Positions 1 to 7,137 of a DNA stretch of 9,282 bases are shown here, in pieces (the first letter of the stretch is position 1; each line of letters begins with the position of its first letter). Made by a program: the position numbers and the translations under genes. Under the pieces are notes generated by a model, which was given only the letters and a program-made list of their open reading frames with translations, had not been told where the DNA came from and did no database searches. The stretch spans positions 1-9,282 of the forward strand of contig JBFHRO010000130.1 in assembly GCA_041591635.1 (NCBI GenBank), given 5' to 3'. The DNA comes from JACKOD01 sp041591635. GTDB taxonomy: Bacteria; Pseudomonadota; Gammaproteobacteria; Pseudomonadales; Oleiphilaceae.

Positions 1-788
1 CCAACCAGGGCACCTGTACCAACGCCTGTCGCTGGAAGTATCAGGCCCATGAAGCCAAAGAAGATGACGCGGGCAATGTGATTGCCGCCAATCCGGCCCA
101 AACCTGGGAACCGGAGCCGACCACGCCGACCCTGGGCGATGGTGACACCACAGATCGAATCTTTCTGATTCAGGAGGCCTCGAATCCGGAGCGATTGATG
201 CCGGCCTACGAAGACGAACATGGCACCTACATTATGAACTCCAAGGATTTGCGGGCGGTGCAGCATGTGTGGCGCTTTGCCGAAATGGGCGTGCATTCGC
301 TCAAGATCGAAGGCCGCACCAAGTCCCATTACTACGTAGCCCGCACCACCCAGGTCTACCGCAAGGCCATTGACGATGCGGCGGCCGGCAAACCCTTTGA
401 CATGTCGCTCATGGATACGCTCGAAAAACTGGCACAACGTGGCTACACCGAAGGCTTTTATCGCCGCCACGTGCATGACGAGTACCAGAACTATGACAGC
501 GGCAACTCGCTTAACGGTACCCAGCAGTTTGTCGGCGAAGTCACCCACTTTGATCGCAGCACCGGCGTGGCCACCATTGATGTGAAAAACAAGTTCAGCT
601 GTGGGGATTCGATTGAATTGATGACCCCCAACGGCAATTTCACCTTTGCACTGGAAGCGATGGAAAATCGCCATGGTCAAGCGGTGGAGGTTGCTCCCGG
701 CTCCGGGCATGAAGTCCGGATTCCCCTGTCCTTCGCACCGGGCGATGGCATGGAGTTTGGCTTGCTGATGAAAAACCTGCGAGGCTAG
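1..788 (+). CDS. trhP: tRNA U34 hydroxylation protein TrhP (peptidase U32 family), 3' part
   Basis: This is the C-terminal part (about 261 codons, reading from base 3) of a U32-family protein of the TrhP/YegQ type. E. coli YegQ is about 453 residues, so roughly the first 190 codons lie outside the window. TrhP hydroxylates wobble uridine 34 in tRNAs to 5-hydroxyuridine, the first step toward cmo5U, in the cytoplasm. Visible family hallmarks are NQGTCTNACRWKY at the left edge, with two cysteines at bases 15-17 and 27-29, then EDEHGTYIMNSKDLRA, GVHSLKIEGRTKS, YRKAIDDAAAGKPFD and RGYTEGF. A C-terminal small beta domain follows (QQFVGEV, KNKFSCGDSIELMTPNG). The cysteines may belong to a family iron-sulfur site; that is inference. 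A GTG at base 78 is internal, not the start. The gene ends in a TAG that overlaps the stop of the convergent thrB. Assignment as TrhP rather than its paralogue RlhA rests on the close resemblance to YegQ. Confidence 0.93.
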   Translation, partial: NQGTCTNACRWKYQAHEAKEDDAGNVIAANPAQTWEPEPTTPTLGDGDTTDRIFLIQEASNPERLMPAYEDEHGTYIMNSKDLRAVQHVWRFAEMGVHSLKIEGRTKSHYYVARTTQVYRKAIDDAAAGKPFDMSLMDTLEKLAQRGYTEGFYRRHVHDEYQNYDSGNSLNGTQQFVGEVTHFDRSTGVATIDVKNKFSCGDSIELMTPNGNFTFALEAMENRHGQAVEVAPGSGHEVRIPLSFAPGDGMEFGLLMKNLRG

Positions 789-1753
789 CCCCGCAGCGTT
801 TCGAGCAGGGCGCGAAACTCATCGGGATTCTTGGTTTGGTCGCCAGCAGTGGACAGCTGCTGGTAGCTGTGCCCCTGGCGACTTAACAGCCGCGACACCC
901 AGAATTTGAGCGCCGCCAAGCGTTGCAGTACCGGCCAGGCTTCGTGCTCCGGCGCCGTCCAGGGGCGCACGCTCTGGTAGGCCTGCAGTAACGCCGAAAG
1001 ACGCGGGCTATCCATGACTCCCCAGCCATCCGTCGCCCAATCGTTGGCGACAATCGCCAGATCAAGCAAGAGCACGTCATCACAGGCGTGATAGAAATCG
1101 ATCAGGCCCGACAAACGCTTTTCATCGCCGGTTGCAAAAAACAGCACATTGTCACGAAACAGATCGCCGTGCACGACCCCTTGGGGACAGCGTGCCAACT
1201 GCGGTGCCTGCTGTTGCTGATACTGGATTTCATCTGCCAGTAACCGCCGCTGTGGCGCCTTCAGGTCAGCATCCAGGCGGGCTTGAGCCGCCTGCAGCCA
1301 GGCCAGGTTGCGCGGCGCAGTCCGATGCACAGGCACACCGGGAGCAACCTGATGCAGCCGGGCCAGAGTGAGCGCGACCTGTTGGCATTCGAAAGGGGTT
1401 GGCTCCAGCACCGACGCGCCTGCAAGACAAGGCACAAGAATGGCCGGCTTGCCATGGAGCGACTGCAAGTGCTGGCCGTGGCGGTCGGCCAGGGGTGCCG
1501 CGACGGGCAACCCTTGCGTCTTTAGCCATACCAGTAATTGCAGAAAATAAGGCAGCTCACTTGCTGCAAGGTTTTCGAACAGGGTCAGCACCCACTTGCG
1601 CGGCAAGCCGCCGGCATCGGCACCCGCCTGCACAAAATAATTGCTGTTCTCAATGCCGGCACCGATTTCTGTCAGTCGCTCGGGCGCTGGCAAGGCGTAC
1701 AGGGCGAACAGCTCAGCCGCTTCGGCCAGACTCACGCGCGTGTATACCGCCAT
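785..1753 (-). CDS. thrB: Homoserine kinase, fructosamine/APH-type kinase fold
   Basis: ThrB phosphorylates homoserine with ATP in threonine synthesis. This is the Pseudomonas-type enzyme of the aminoglycoside-phosphotransferase/fructosamine-kinase fold, 322 residues, not the GHMP type of E. coli. Visible motifs are the N-lobe segment GAGIENSNYFV (about 32-41), the catalytic loop HGDLFRDN (195-202, with Asp197 and Asn202), the metal-binding LIDFYHACDD (217-226, Asp219), and DLAIVANDW (231-239). A GTG two codons upstream (base 1759) is also open. I choose the ATG at 1753 because GAAGG sits nine bases before it and only three before the GTG, and because the Pseudomonas protein begins in the same way. 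The gene follows the DUF2782 gene by 21 bases, so they are probably co-transcribed. This pairing next to polA matches the P. aeruginosa order. The stop lies inside the shared CTAG with trhP. Confidence 0.94.
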   Translation of the reverse strand: MAVYTRVSLAEAAELFALYALPAPERLTEIGAGIENSNYFVQAGADAGGLPRKWVLTLFENLAASELPYFLQLLVWLKTQGLPVAAPLADRHGQHLQSLHGKPAILVPCLAGASVLEPTPFECQQVALTLARLHQVAPGVPVHRTAPRNLAWLQAAQARLDADLKAPQRRLLADEIQYQQQQAPQLARCPQGVVHGDLFRDNVLFFATGDEKRLSGLIDFYHACDDVLLLDLAIVANDWATDGWGVMDSPRLSALLQAYQSVRPWTAPEHEAWPVLQRLAALKFWVSRLLSRQGHSYQQLSTAGDQTKNPDEFRALLETLRG

Positions 1754-1762
1754 AGCCACACA

Positions 1763-1767
1763 CCTTC
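1763..1767 (-). promoter_or_regulatory. thrB ribosome binding site that decides the start
   Basis: Read leftward this is GAAGG, nine bases before the ATG at 1753. The alternative GTG at 1759 would have a spacing of only three bases, so the site favours the ATG. It also means thrB has its own translation initiation signal within the 21-base gap after the upstream gene. Confidence 0.6.
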
Positions 1768-1774
1768 GCCGGCC

Positions 1775-2056
1775 TTACCAGCGAAAAATCACCCAGCTGG
1801 GCACCAACAGCTGGGACTTATCCTCACGGATCCAGCCACCGCCCTCGGCCGGCACCAGATAATAGGCTGGCCCCACCTTGGGCACTACCTTGATTTCGGT
1901 CAGCACCCCGTTGATCCGGTATTCGTACAAGGTTTTGTCATCATCGTGACGAATGGTGATCTGGGGCTCGCTACCGGCCCCCGGCTCCTGCGCGGCCACC
2001 CACGAGGCACAAAAGAGCGTCTGCAGCAAAAACAGGGTGAAGATAATCTTTTTCAT
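1775..2056 (-). CDS. DUF2782 family small exported protein
   Basis: This 93-residue protein has a clear signal peptide: MKK, a hydrophobic stretch at about residues 4-20, and a probable signal peptidase I cut after VAA (around residue 22). The Cys at 16 is preceded by LF, which does not make a lipobox, so it is probably a soluble periplasmic protein of about 71 residues. The mature part reads as a small beta-rich domain with ITIRHDDDKTLYEYRING, IKVVPKVGPAYYLVP and a C-terminal VIFRW. This matches the DUF2782 family found beside thrB and polA in Pseudomonas (PA5494-like, from memory). The function is unknown. It is the first gene of a two-gene leftward unit with thrB. AGAGG lies 11 bases before the ATG and a plausible sigma70 promoter lies just upstream. 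Confidence 0.85.
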   Translation of the reverse strand: MKKIIFTLFLLQTLFCASWVAAQEPGAGSEPQITIRHDDDKTLYEYRINGVLTEIKVVPKVGPAYYLVPAEGGGWIREDKSQLLVPSWVIFRW

Positions 2057-2089
2057 TGGCTACAATACCTCTCGACTTTGAACACATTC

Positions 2090-2119
2090 ATTAGACACCT
2101 GAATGCACGGTGGCGCCAA
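2090..2119 (-). promoter_or_regulatory. Candidate sigma70 promoter for DUF2782-thrB
   Basis: Read leftward, a -35-like TTGGCG (2119-2114) is followed by an 18-base spacer and a -10-like TCTAAT (2095-2090, five of six consensus positions). Transcription would start near 2083, giving a leader of about 27 bases before the ATG at 2056. This is a match by eye to the consensus, not a measured promoter. Confidence 0.45.
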
Positions 2120-2163
2120 ATGATTTCTCCGGGGTATCTTGCGTGACCGCCGAATACGCCCAC

Positions 2164-2175
2164 TGCCGGCCGGCA
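2164..2175. repeat. 12-bp perfect palindrome upstream of polA
   Basis: TGCCGGCCGGCA reads identically on both strands, with no spacer, and lies 29 bases before the polA ATG. It could be a protein-binding dyad or chance in GC-rich sequence. A loopless palindrome is not a good RNA hairpin by itself. I see no convincing promoter for polA in the rest of the 2057-2204 gap. Confidence 0.35.
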
Positions 2176-2204
2176 ACCCGCCCAACTTGCGAGCAACCTG
2201 ACTT

Positions 2205-4988
2205 ATGACCATCTCTTGCGCTGCAGCCCCCATCGTTCTGGTGGACGGCTCCTCTTACCTGTTTCGCGCCTTTCACGCCCTGCCACCCCTTACCACCTCC
2301 AAGGGCATGCCTACCGGAGCCATCAAGGGCGTTCTTAACATGCTGCGCAAACTGCAGCAGGACTTTCCACAGTCCCGCATCCTGGTGGTGTTCGATGCCA
2401 AGGGCAAGAACTTCCGCCACGCCCTGTTTCCCGACTACAAGGCCAATCGCCCTCCGATGCCGGATGAGCTGCGGGTGCAGATCGAGCCTTTGCTCGCCAT
2501 CATTCGGGCCATGGGCTTGCCCCTGCTGATCGAACCGGAAGTCGAAGCCGATGATGTCATAGGCACCCTGGCCCATCAGGCGACCCGGCAGCGCATTGAT
2601 GTCATTATTTCGACCGGTGACAAGGACATGGCGCAACTTGTGAGCCCCCACGTCAGCCTCATCAACACCATGACGGATACCCGTCTCGATACCGAGGGGG
2701 TAAAGGCCAAGTTTGGCGTACGGCCCGAGCAGATCATTGATTATCTGGCACTGATCGGCGACAGCGTCGACAACATTCCCGGCGTTCCCAAGTGTGGCCC
2801 GAAAACGGCGGTGAAATGGCTGGAAAGCTACGGCTCGCTCAGCAACCTGATGACGCATGCCGACGACATTGGCGGCAAGATCGGAGAAAACCTGCGCGCC
2901 AGTCTCGCCCAGCTGCCGCTTTCGTATCAGCTGGCAACCATCAAGACCGATGTTGAACTCAGTCACCCGCTGGAGGCCATCCATCCGACACCGCCCGACA
3001 ATACTGCCCTGCTGGCACACTTTACCGAGCTGGAATTTCGCAGCTGGATTCGCGAGCTGCAGGAAAACGGTCAGACGCCCTTTCAGGCCGCCCAGAGCAC
3101 CGCGCCTGCCGCTACCATCGCTGCACCTGCCGCCACAACGCCAGACAAGACCTCTGCCTGGAGCGCCCCCGTTGACCGCGACGGGTACGAAACGATTCTG
3201 GATCAGGCCAGCCTTGACCGCTGGCTCGACGCCCTGCAACAGGCCGGCGAATTTGCCTTTGATACCGAAACCACCAGCCTCGATTACATGCAGGCACGCA
3301 TTGTCGGCGTATCCTTTGCGATTATCCCCGGACGTGCCGCCTACGTCCCGCTGGCCCATGACTACATGGGCTGCCCGGCGCAACTCGACCGGGAACAGGT
3401 GTTGCAGCAGCTCAAGCCACTGCTGGAAAATCCGGCAGTGCGCAAGATCGGCCAGAACCTCAAATACGACATCAACGTTCTGGCCAACCACGGCATTCAC
3501 CTGCAAGGAGTGCATGCCGACACCATGCTTGCCTCTTATGTGCTGGATTCCGTGGGCTCACGGCACGACATGGACAGCCTGGCGCTGCGCCACCTGAATC
3601 ATGAAACCATCACCTTTGAGCAGATTGCAGGCAAAGGCGCCAAACAGCTCGGGTTCAACCAGATCGAGCTTGACCTTGCCGCCCGCTACGCAGCCGAAGA
3701 CGCCGATGTCACCCTGCGCCTGCACCATTGCTTGCAGGAAAAACTGCAGCCAACCCCCTCGCTGCAAGCGGTGCTTAAAACTATTGAGCTGCCACTGGTA
3801 CCTGTGCTGGCAAAAATCGAACGCCAAGGGGCGCTGGTAGACCAGGCACGGCTGCAACAACAGAGCATGGAGCTGAGCAAACGGCTACAGGAGTTAGAGC
3901 GTGAGGCCTTTGCGCTGGCAGGCAAGGAGTTCAACCTGGCATCCCCCAAGCAACTGCAGGGCATTTTTTATCAGGAGCTGAACCTGCCGGTGCTGAAGAA
4001 AACCCCCGGCGGCGTGCCCTCCACGGCGGAACCCGTATTACAGGAACTGGCGGCACGGGGCCACGAACTCCCCAGAGTGCTGCTGGAGCACCGCAGTCTC
4101 GCCAAGCTCAAGTCCACCTACACCGACCGCCTGCCCCAGCAGATCAATGCCGGTACGGGTCGAATCCATACCTCGTACCATCAGGCCGTCACCGCCACCG
4201 GGCGCCTGTCGTCCTCCGATCCGAACCTGCAAAACATCCCGATTCGTACCCCCGAAGGCCGGCGCATCCGCCAGGCCTTTATCGCGCCGGAGGGCTACCA
4301 GTTGCTGGCCGCGGACTACTCGCAAATCGAACTGCGCATCATGGCGCACCTTTCCGCCGATCCGGGATTGATGGCCGCCTTTGCAGCCGGGGCCGATGTG
4401 CACCGCGCCACGGCGGCCGAAGTCTTTGGCGTGGCCCTGGAGGCGGTCAGCAACGATCAGCGCCGCAGTGCCAAAGCGATCAATTTCGGGTTGATTTATG
4501 GCATGTCCGCCTTTGGCCTGGCCAACCAGCTCAATATCGACCGGGGCACCGCACAAAGCTACATCAACCGGTACTTTGAGCGTTACCCGGGGGTGCTGGA
4601 TTATATGGACCGGATCCGCACCCAGGCTCATCGTGATGGCTATGTCGAAACCCTCTTCGGTCGCCGACTCTACCTGCCCGATATCAACGCCCGTAACAAG
4701 ATGAACCAGCAGGCGGCGGAACGTACCGCCATCAACGCCCCCATGCAGGGCACCGCTGCAGATATCATCAAACTGGCGATGATCAAGGTGCAGGCCTGGC
4801 TCGATGGCGCCGGTTTTGATGCCAACATCATTCTGCAGGTTCACGATGAACTGGTGCTGGAGGTACGGGCCGATCAGATAGAACAGGTGCGCCCGGCGTT
4901 AATTGACTGCATGAGCAGCGCCGCCCGGCTGAAGGTGCCGTTGCTGGTGGAGGCGGGAGTCGGAAGCAACTGGGACGAGGCCCACTGA
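2205..4988 (+). CDS. polA: DNA polymerase I
   Basis: PolA is 927 residues, almost the same as E. coli (928). It fills gaps and removes RNA primers in lagging-strand and repair synthesis. All three domains are intact. The 5' nuclease domain (about 8-285) has VLVDGSSYLFRA, YKANRPPMP, EADDVIGTLA, STGDKDMAQLV and the helix-hairpin segment GDSVDNIPGVPKCGPKTA (185-202). An Ala/Pro-rich linker spans about 288-322. The 3'-5' proofreading domain has FDTETTSLD (Asp353, Glu355), GQNLKYD (Asp422) and YAAED (Tyr495, Asp499). The polymerase domain has TATGRLSSSDPNLQNIP, motif A DYSQIELR (Asp704), the O helix RRSAKAINFGLIYG (Lys757, Phe761, Tyr765), and motif C QVHDELVLEV (Asp881, Glu882). The Phe at 761 is the usual dNTP-versus-ddNTP selectivity residue. 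The ATG at 2205 gives the expected family N-terminus but its Shine-Dalgarno is weak. It diverges from DUF2782-thrB and converges on the yebC-family gene. Confidence 0.98.
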   Translation: MTISCAAAPIVLVDGSSYLFRAFHALPPLTTSKGMPTGAIKGVLNMLRKLQQDFPQSRILVVFDAKGKNFRHALFPDYKANRPPMPDELRVQIEPLLAIIRAMGLPLLIEPEVEADDVIGTLAHQATRQRIDVIISTGDKDMAQLVSPHVSLINTMTDTRLDTEGVKAKFGVRPEQIIDYLALIGDSVDNIPGVPKCGPKTAVKWLESYGSLSNLMTHADDIGGKIGENLRASLAQLPLSYQLATIKTDVELSHPLEAIHPTPPDNTALLAHFTELEFRSWIRELQENGQTPFQAAQSTAPAATIAAPAATTPDKTSAWSAPVDRDGYETILDQASLDRWLDALQQAGEFAFDTETTSLDYMQARIVGVSFAIIPGRAAYVPLAHDYMGCPAQLDREQVLQQLKPLLENPAVRKIGQNLKYDINVLANHGIHLQGVHADTMLASYVLDSVGSRHDMDSLALRHLNHETITFEQIAGKGAKQLGFNQIELDLAARYAAEDADVTLRLHHCLQEKLQPTPSLQAVLKTIELPLVPVLAKIERQGALVDQARLQQQSMELSKRLQELEREAFALAGKEFNLASPKQLQGIFYQELNLPVLKKTPGGVPSTAEPVLQELAARGHELPRVLLEHRSLAKLKSTYTDRLPQQINAGTGRIHTSYHQAVTATGRLSSSDPNLQNIPIRTPEGRRIRQAFIAPEGYQLLAADYSQIELRIMAHLSADPGLMAAFAAGADVHRATAAEVFGVALEAVSNDQRRSAKAINFGLIYGMSAFGLANQLNIDRGTAQSYINRYFERYPGVLDYMDRIRTQAHRDGYVETLFGRRLYLPDINARNKMNQQAAERTAINAPMQGTAADIIKLAMIKVQAWLDGAGFDANIILQVHDELVLEVRADQIEQVRPALIDCMSSAARLKVPLLVEAGVGSNWDEAH

Positions 4989-4999
4989 GACGAGCAGAC

Positions 5000-5032
5000 C
5001 CGGCGACGCGCGGAAAATCGGCGCGTCGCCGG
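5000..5032. terminator. Perfect 12-bp hairpin between convergent polA and yebC-family gene
   Basis: CCGGCGACGCGC (5000-5011) and GCGCGTCGCCGG (5021-5032) are perfect inverse complements around the nine-base loop GGAAAATCG. The hairpin lies 12 bases after the polA stop and 24 bases after (leftward) the end of the yebC-family gene. This is the usual place for a bidirectional terminator. Neither strand has a T-tract after the stem, so it is not a canonical intrinsic terminator. It could act with Rho, block readthrough, or protect the 3' ends of both messages. Confidence 0.65.
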
Positions 5033-5055
5033 CATGAGCGGATCGAAGCGGGAAA

Positions 5056-5781
5056 TCAGCTATCGTATTCGGCGTTGTGATAGATGTTTTGCACGTCATC
5101 GCAATCATTGAGCAGCCCGATGAACTTCTCGAACATGGCCACCTCCTCTTCGCCTTCAATCCGGGTGGTGTTCTGGGGAATAAAGGTGATTTCGTCCATT
5201 TCAAAATCCACATCGGGAATCAACCCGGTAATGGCGGTTTTGGCTTTGGCGTATTCGGTATGGGGAACGAACACCGAAATCATGCCCTCTTCATTTTCCA
5301 GATCGCTCACATCCACGTCGGCACCCAGAAGTGCCTCCAGTACCGCGTCTTCGTCACCGTAACGGAAGGCGAAAATGGCCCGGTGATCAAACATGTGCGC
5401 CACCGCACCCGGTGCACCTATCTTGCATTTGGTTTTGGTAAAACACTGGCGAACGTCACCGAAGGTCCGGTTATGTTTATCCGTCAGACAGTCGACAATC
5501 ACCATGCAGTTGCCCGGGCCAAAGCCTTCATAACGGGCCGCCACGTAGTCCTCTCCGCCGCCACCTTTGGCTTTCTCTATGGCCTTCTCAATAACATGCG
5601 TGGGTACCTGATCTTTCTTGGCGCGCTCGATCAAGCTGCGCAGGGCCAGATTGGCCGAAGGATCACCCCCCCCGTTTTTGGCGCAAACGTAAATTTCCTT
5701 GCCGTACTTGGAGTAAACCTTGGATTTGGCACCCTGGGTTTTTGCCATCGAGGCTTTGCGGTTTTCAAAACTTCTGCCCAT
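5056..5781 (-). CDS. YebC/PmpR-family protein, YeeN type
   Basis: This 241-residue protein belongs to the YebC/TACO1 family and resembles the E. coli paralogue YeeN more than YebC. It starts MGRSFENRKASMAKTQGAKS and contains SKYGKEIYVCAKNGG, VPTHVIEKAIEKAKGG, ARYEGFGPG, NRTFGDVR, GAPGAVAHMFDH, EADVDV-like GADVDVSDLE, and a DCDDVQNIYHNAEYD tail. Family members were annotated as DNA-binding regulators. More recent work ties YebC proteins to translation, especially relief of ribosome stalling at proline-rich stretches. Which applies here cannot be read from the sequence. It has six cysteines (33, 92, 98, 113, 119, 227). An open frame extends upstream to 5907, but the ATG at 5781 fits the family start and has AAGAGAG seven bases before it. 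It lies 148 bases downstream of pilU on the same strand, so it may be read through from pilTU or use its own promoter. Confidence 0.9.
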   Translation of the reverse strand: MGRSFENRKASMAKTQGAKSKVYSKYGKEIYVCAKNGGGDPSANLALRSLIERAKKDQVPTHVIEKAIEKAKGGGGEDYVAARYEGFGPGNCMVIVDCLTDKHNRTFGDVRQCFTKTKCKIGAPGAVAHMFDHRAIFAFRYGDEDAVLEALLGADVDVSDLENEEGMISVFVPHTEYAKAKTAITGLIPDVDFEMDEITFIPQNTTRIEGEEEVAMFEKFIGLLNDCDDVQNIYHNAEYDS

Positions 5782-5831
5782 CGAAATACTCTCTTGCTGA
5801 ATTGCCAGGCTAAACGAAAAAATCGGGAAGG

Positions 5832-5862
5832 ATTCTAATGGCATCCAAACGGGTTTTGCCAG
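5832..5862 (-). promoter_or_regulatory. Weak candidate promoter for the yebC-family gene
   Basis: Read leftward, CTGGCA (5862-5857) precedes TAGAAT (5837-5832, five of six -10 positions) with a 19-base spacer, which is longer than ideal. Transcription would start near 5825, leaving about 44 bases of leader. The -10 is good, while the -35 and spacing are poor. Confidence 0.3.
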
Positions 5863-5875
5863 CGCTAATTCTGTG

Positions 5876-5921
5876 CCGGCGCGCCCATCTGGCGCGCCCC
5901 CAAGCAACGGGCGCGCGCCGG
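5876..5921. repeat. GC-rich inverted-repeat cluster downstream of pilU, possible terminator
   Basis: Two copies of the 8-bp palindrome GGCGCGCC lie at 5878-5885 and 5891-5898, separated by CATCT, and can fold as an 8-bp stem with a 5-base loop. CCGGCGCGC (5876-5884) can instead pair with GCGCGCCGG (5913-5921), so alternative folds compete. The cluster begins nine bases after (leftward) the pilU stop, where a terminator would be expected, but no T-tract follows on that strand. It may act as a terminator or 3'-end stabiliser, or be a short repeat family element. Confidence 0.5.
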
Positions 5922-5929
5922 GGTCAGGC

Positions 5930-7060
5930 TCAAAGATCGGTATTGAGCGACAATTTGTTCGCGGTTTTGCTCAGTTGCTCCACTCCCGCCATATCGGCAC
6001 CAAGCTTGATCATCAAACGCAGATCGTTGGCCGAATCGGCGTGCGTGAGTGCATCCTCGTAGGTGATTTCCCCGGCGGAATACAGGTCATAGAGCGCCTG
6101 ATCAAAGGTCTGCATGCCCACATCGCGGGATTTGGTCATCAGATCCTTGAGTTTGTGCACTTCGCCCTTGCGAATCATGTCGGCACACAAGGGCGTGTTG
6201 ATCAGCACCTCGATGGCCGCACGCCGCCCCTTGCCATCGGGCGTAGGAATGAGTTGCTGCGCCACGATCGCCTTGAGGTTGAGCGACAGATCCATCCAGA
6301 TCTGGTTGTGTTGTTCGGGCGGAAAGAAGTTGATGATCCGGTCCAGCGCCTGGTTAGCGTTGTTGGCGTGCAGCGTGGCCAGACACAAGTGGCCGGTCTC
6401 GGCAAAAACAACCGCGTAATCCATGGTGTCACGGCTGCGCACCTCACCGATCATGATCACATCGGGCGCCTGACGCAGGGTGTTTTTCAGGGCGATTTCA
6501 AAGGTTTCGGTATCCAGCCCCACTTCCCGCTGGGTAACAATACAGCCCTGATGCTGGTGAATGTATTCGATGGGATCTTCGATCGAAATGATGTGGCCTT
6601 TGCTGTTGCGGTTACGGTGTCCGATCATGGATGCCAGCGAGGTGGATTTACCGGTACCGGTTGCTCCCACAAACATGATCAGCCCCCGCTTGGTCATGGC
6701 CAGTTCCTTGATAACCGCCGGCAAGCCCAGATCCTCTACCCGGGGAATGTTGGTTTCGATCCGGCGCAGCACCATGCCGCACAGGTTGCGCTGATAAAAG
6801 GCACTCACCCGAAAGCGGCCAATACCGCGGGCGCTGATGGCGAAATTGCACTCGTGTTTGTCCTGGAATTCGGTGCGCTGTTTGTCGCTCATGGTCGAAT
6901 GCACGATTTCGCGGGTTTGTTCGGGGGTCAGCGCCACCTTGGTCACCGGCATGACCTTGCCATGAATCTTGAGACTCGGGGGAACGCCGGCGGTAATAAA
7001 CAGGTCGGAGCCCCCTTTCTCCACCATCAGTTTCAACAGTTTCTCGAATTCAACATCCAT
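5930..7060 (-). CDS. pilU: Type IV pilus retraction-associated ATPase PilU
   Basis: PilU is a hexameric cytoplasmic ATPase of the secretion-ATPase (GspE/PilT) family that works with PilT to retract type IV pili during twitching. The product has 376 residues, close to Pseudomonas PilU (about 382). Visible motifs are an N-terminal PAS-like domain (KGGSDLFITAGVPPS), Walker A GATGTGKST (132-140), the Asp box ISIEDPIEYIHQH (158-170), Walker B APDVIMIGEVRSRDT (198-212, catalytic Glu206), and the His box TGHLCLATLHANNANQ (222-237). The longer C-terminal tail with DSANDLRLMIKLG distinguishes PilU from PilT. A strong purine-rich site, GGGAGAGAGG, ends four bases before the ATG. It follows pilT by 77 bases and probably shares its transcript. 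That gap holds no obvious promoter. Confidence 0.96.
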   Translation of the reverse strand: MDVEFEKLLKLMVEKGGSDLFITAGVPPSLKIHGKVMPVTKVALTPEQTREIVHSTMSDKQRTEFQDKHECNFAISARGIGRFRVSAFYQRNLCGMVLRRIETNIPRVEDLGLPAVIKELAMTKRGLIMFVGATGTGKSTSLASMIGHRNRNSKGHIISIEDPIEYIHQHQGCIVTQREVGLDTETFEIALKNTLRQAPDVIMIGEVRSRDTMDYAVVFAETGHLCLATLHANNANQALDRIINFFPPEQHNQIWMDLSLNLKAIVAQQLIPTPDGKGRRAAIEVLINTPLCADMIRKGEVHKLKDLMTKSRDVGMQTFDQALYDLYSAGEITYEDALTHADSANDLRLMIKLGADMAGVEQLSKTANKLSLNTDL

Positions 7061-7137
7061 CTGACCTCTCTCCCGACGACCCCTGGCCGTACGTTCAAAT
7101 GATTAAACCGACACCAGACCCGTTACTGGGGGGCGAC

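Noticed and set aside
1754..1759. GTG at 1759 as the thrB start
   Set aside because: The GAAGG ribosome site is only three bases from the GTG but nine from the ATG at 1753, and the homologous N-terminus matches the ATG.
2091..3515. Long open frame of about 474 codons on the minus strand opposite polA
   Set aside because: It lies antisense to well-supported polA motifs, its translation shows no recognisable family, and long antisense frames are common in GC-rich coding DNA.
5782..5907. N-terminal extension of the yebC-family protein to an upstream start at 5907
   Set aside because: The extension would run through the GC-rich repeat cluster and a candidate promoter. Family members begin at the MGR equivalent to 5781, which also has a ribosome site.
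5873..7102. Plus-strand open frame of about 409 codons opposite pilU
   Set aside because: It mirrors pilU and has His/Gln/Gly-rich composition typical of antisense translation, with no domain and no plausible start signal.
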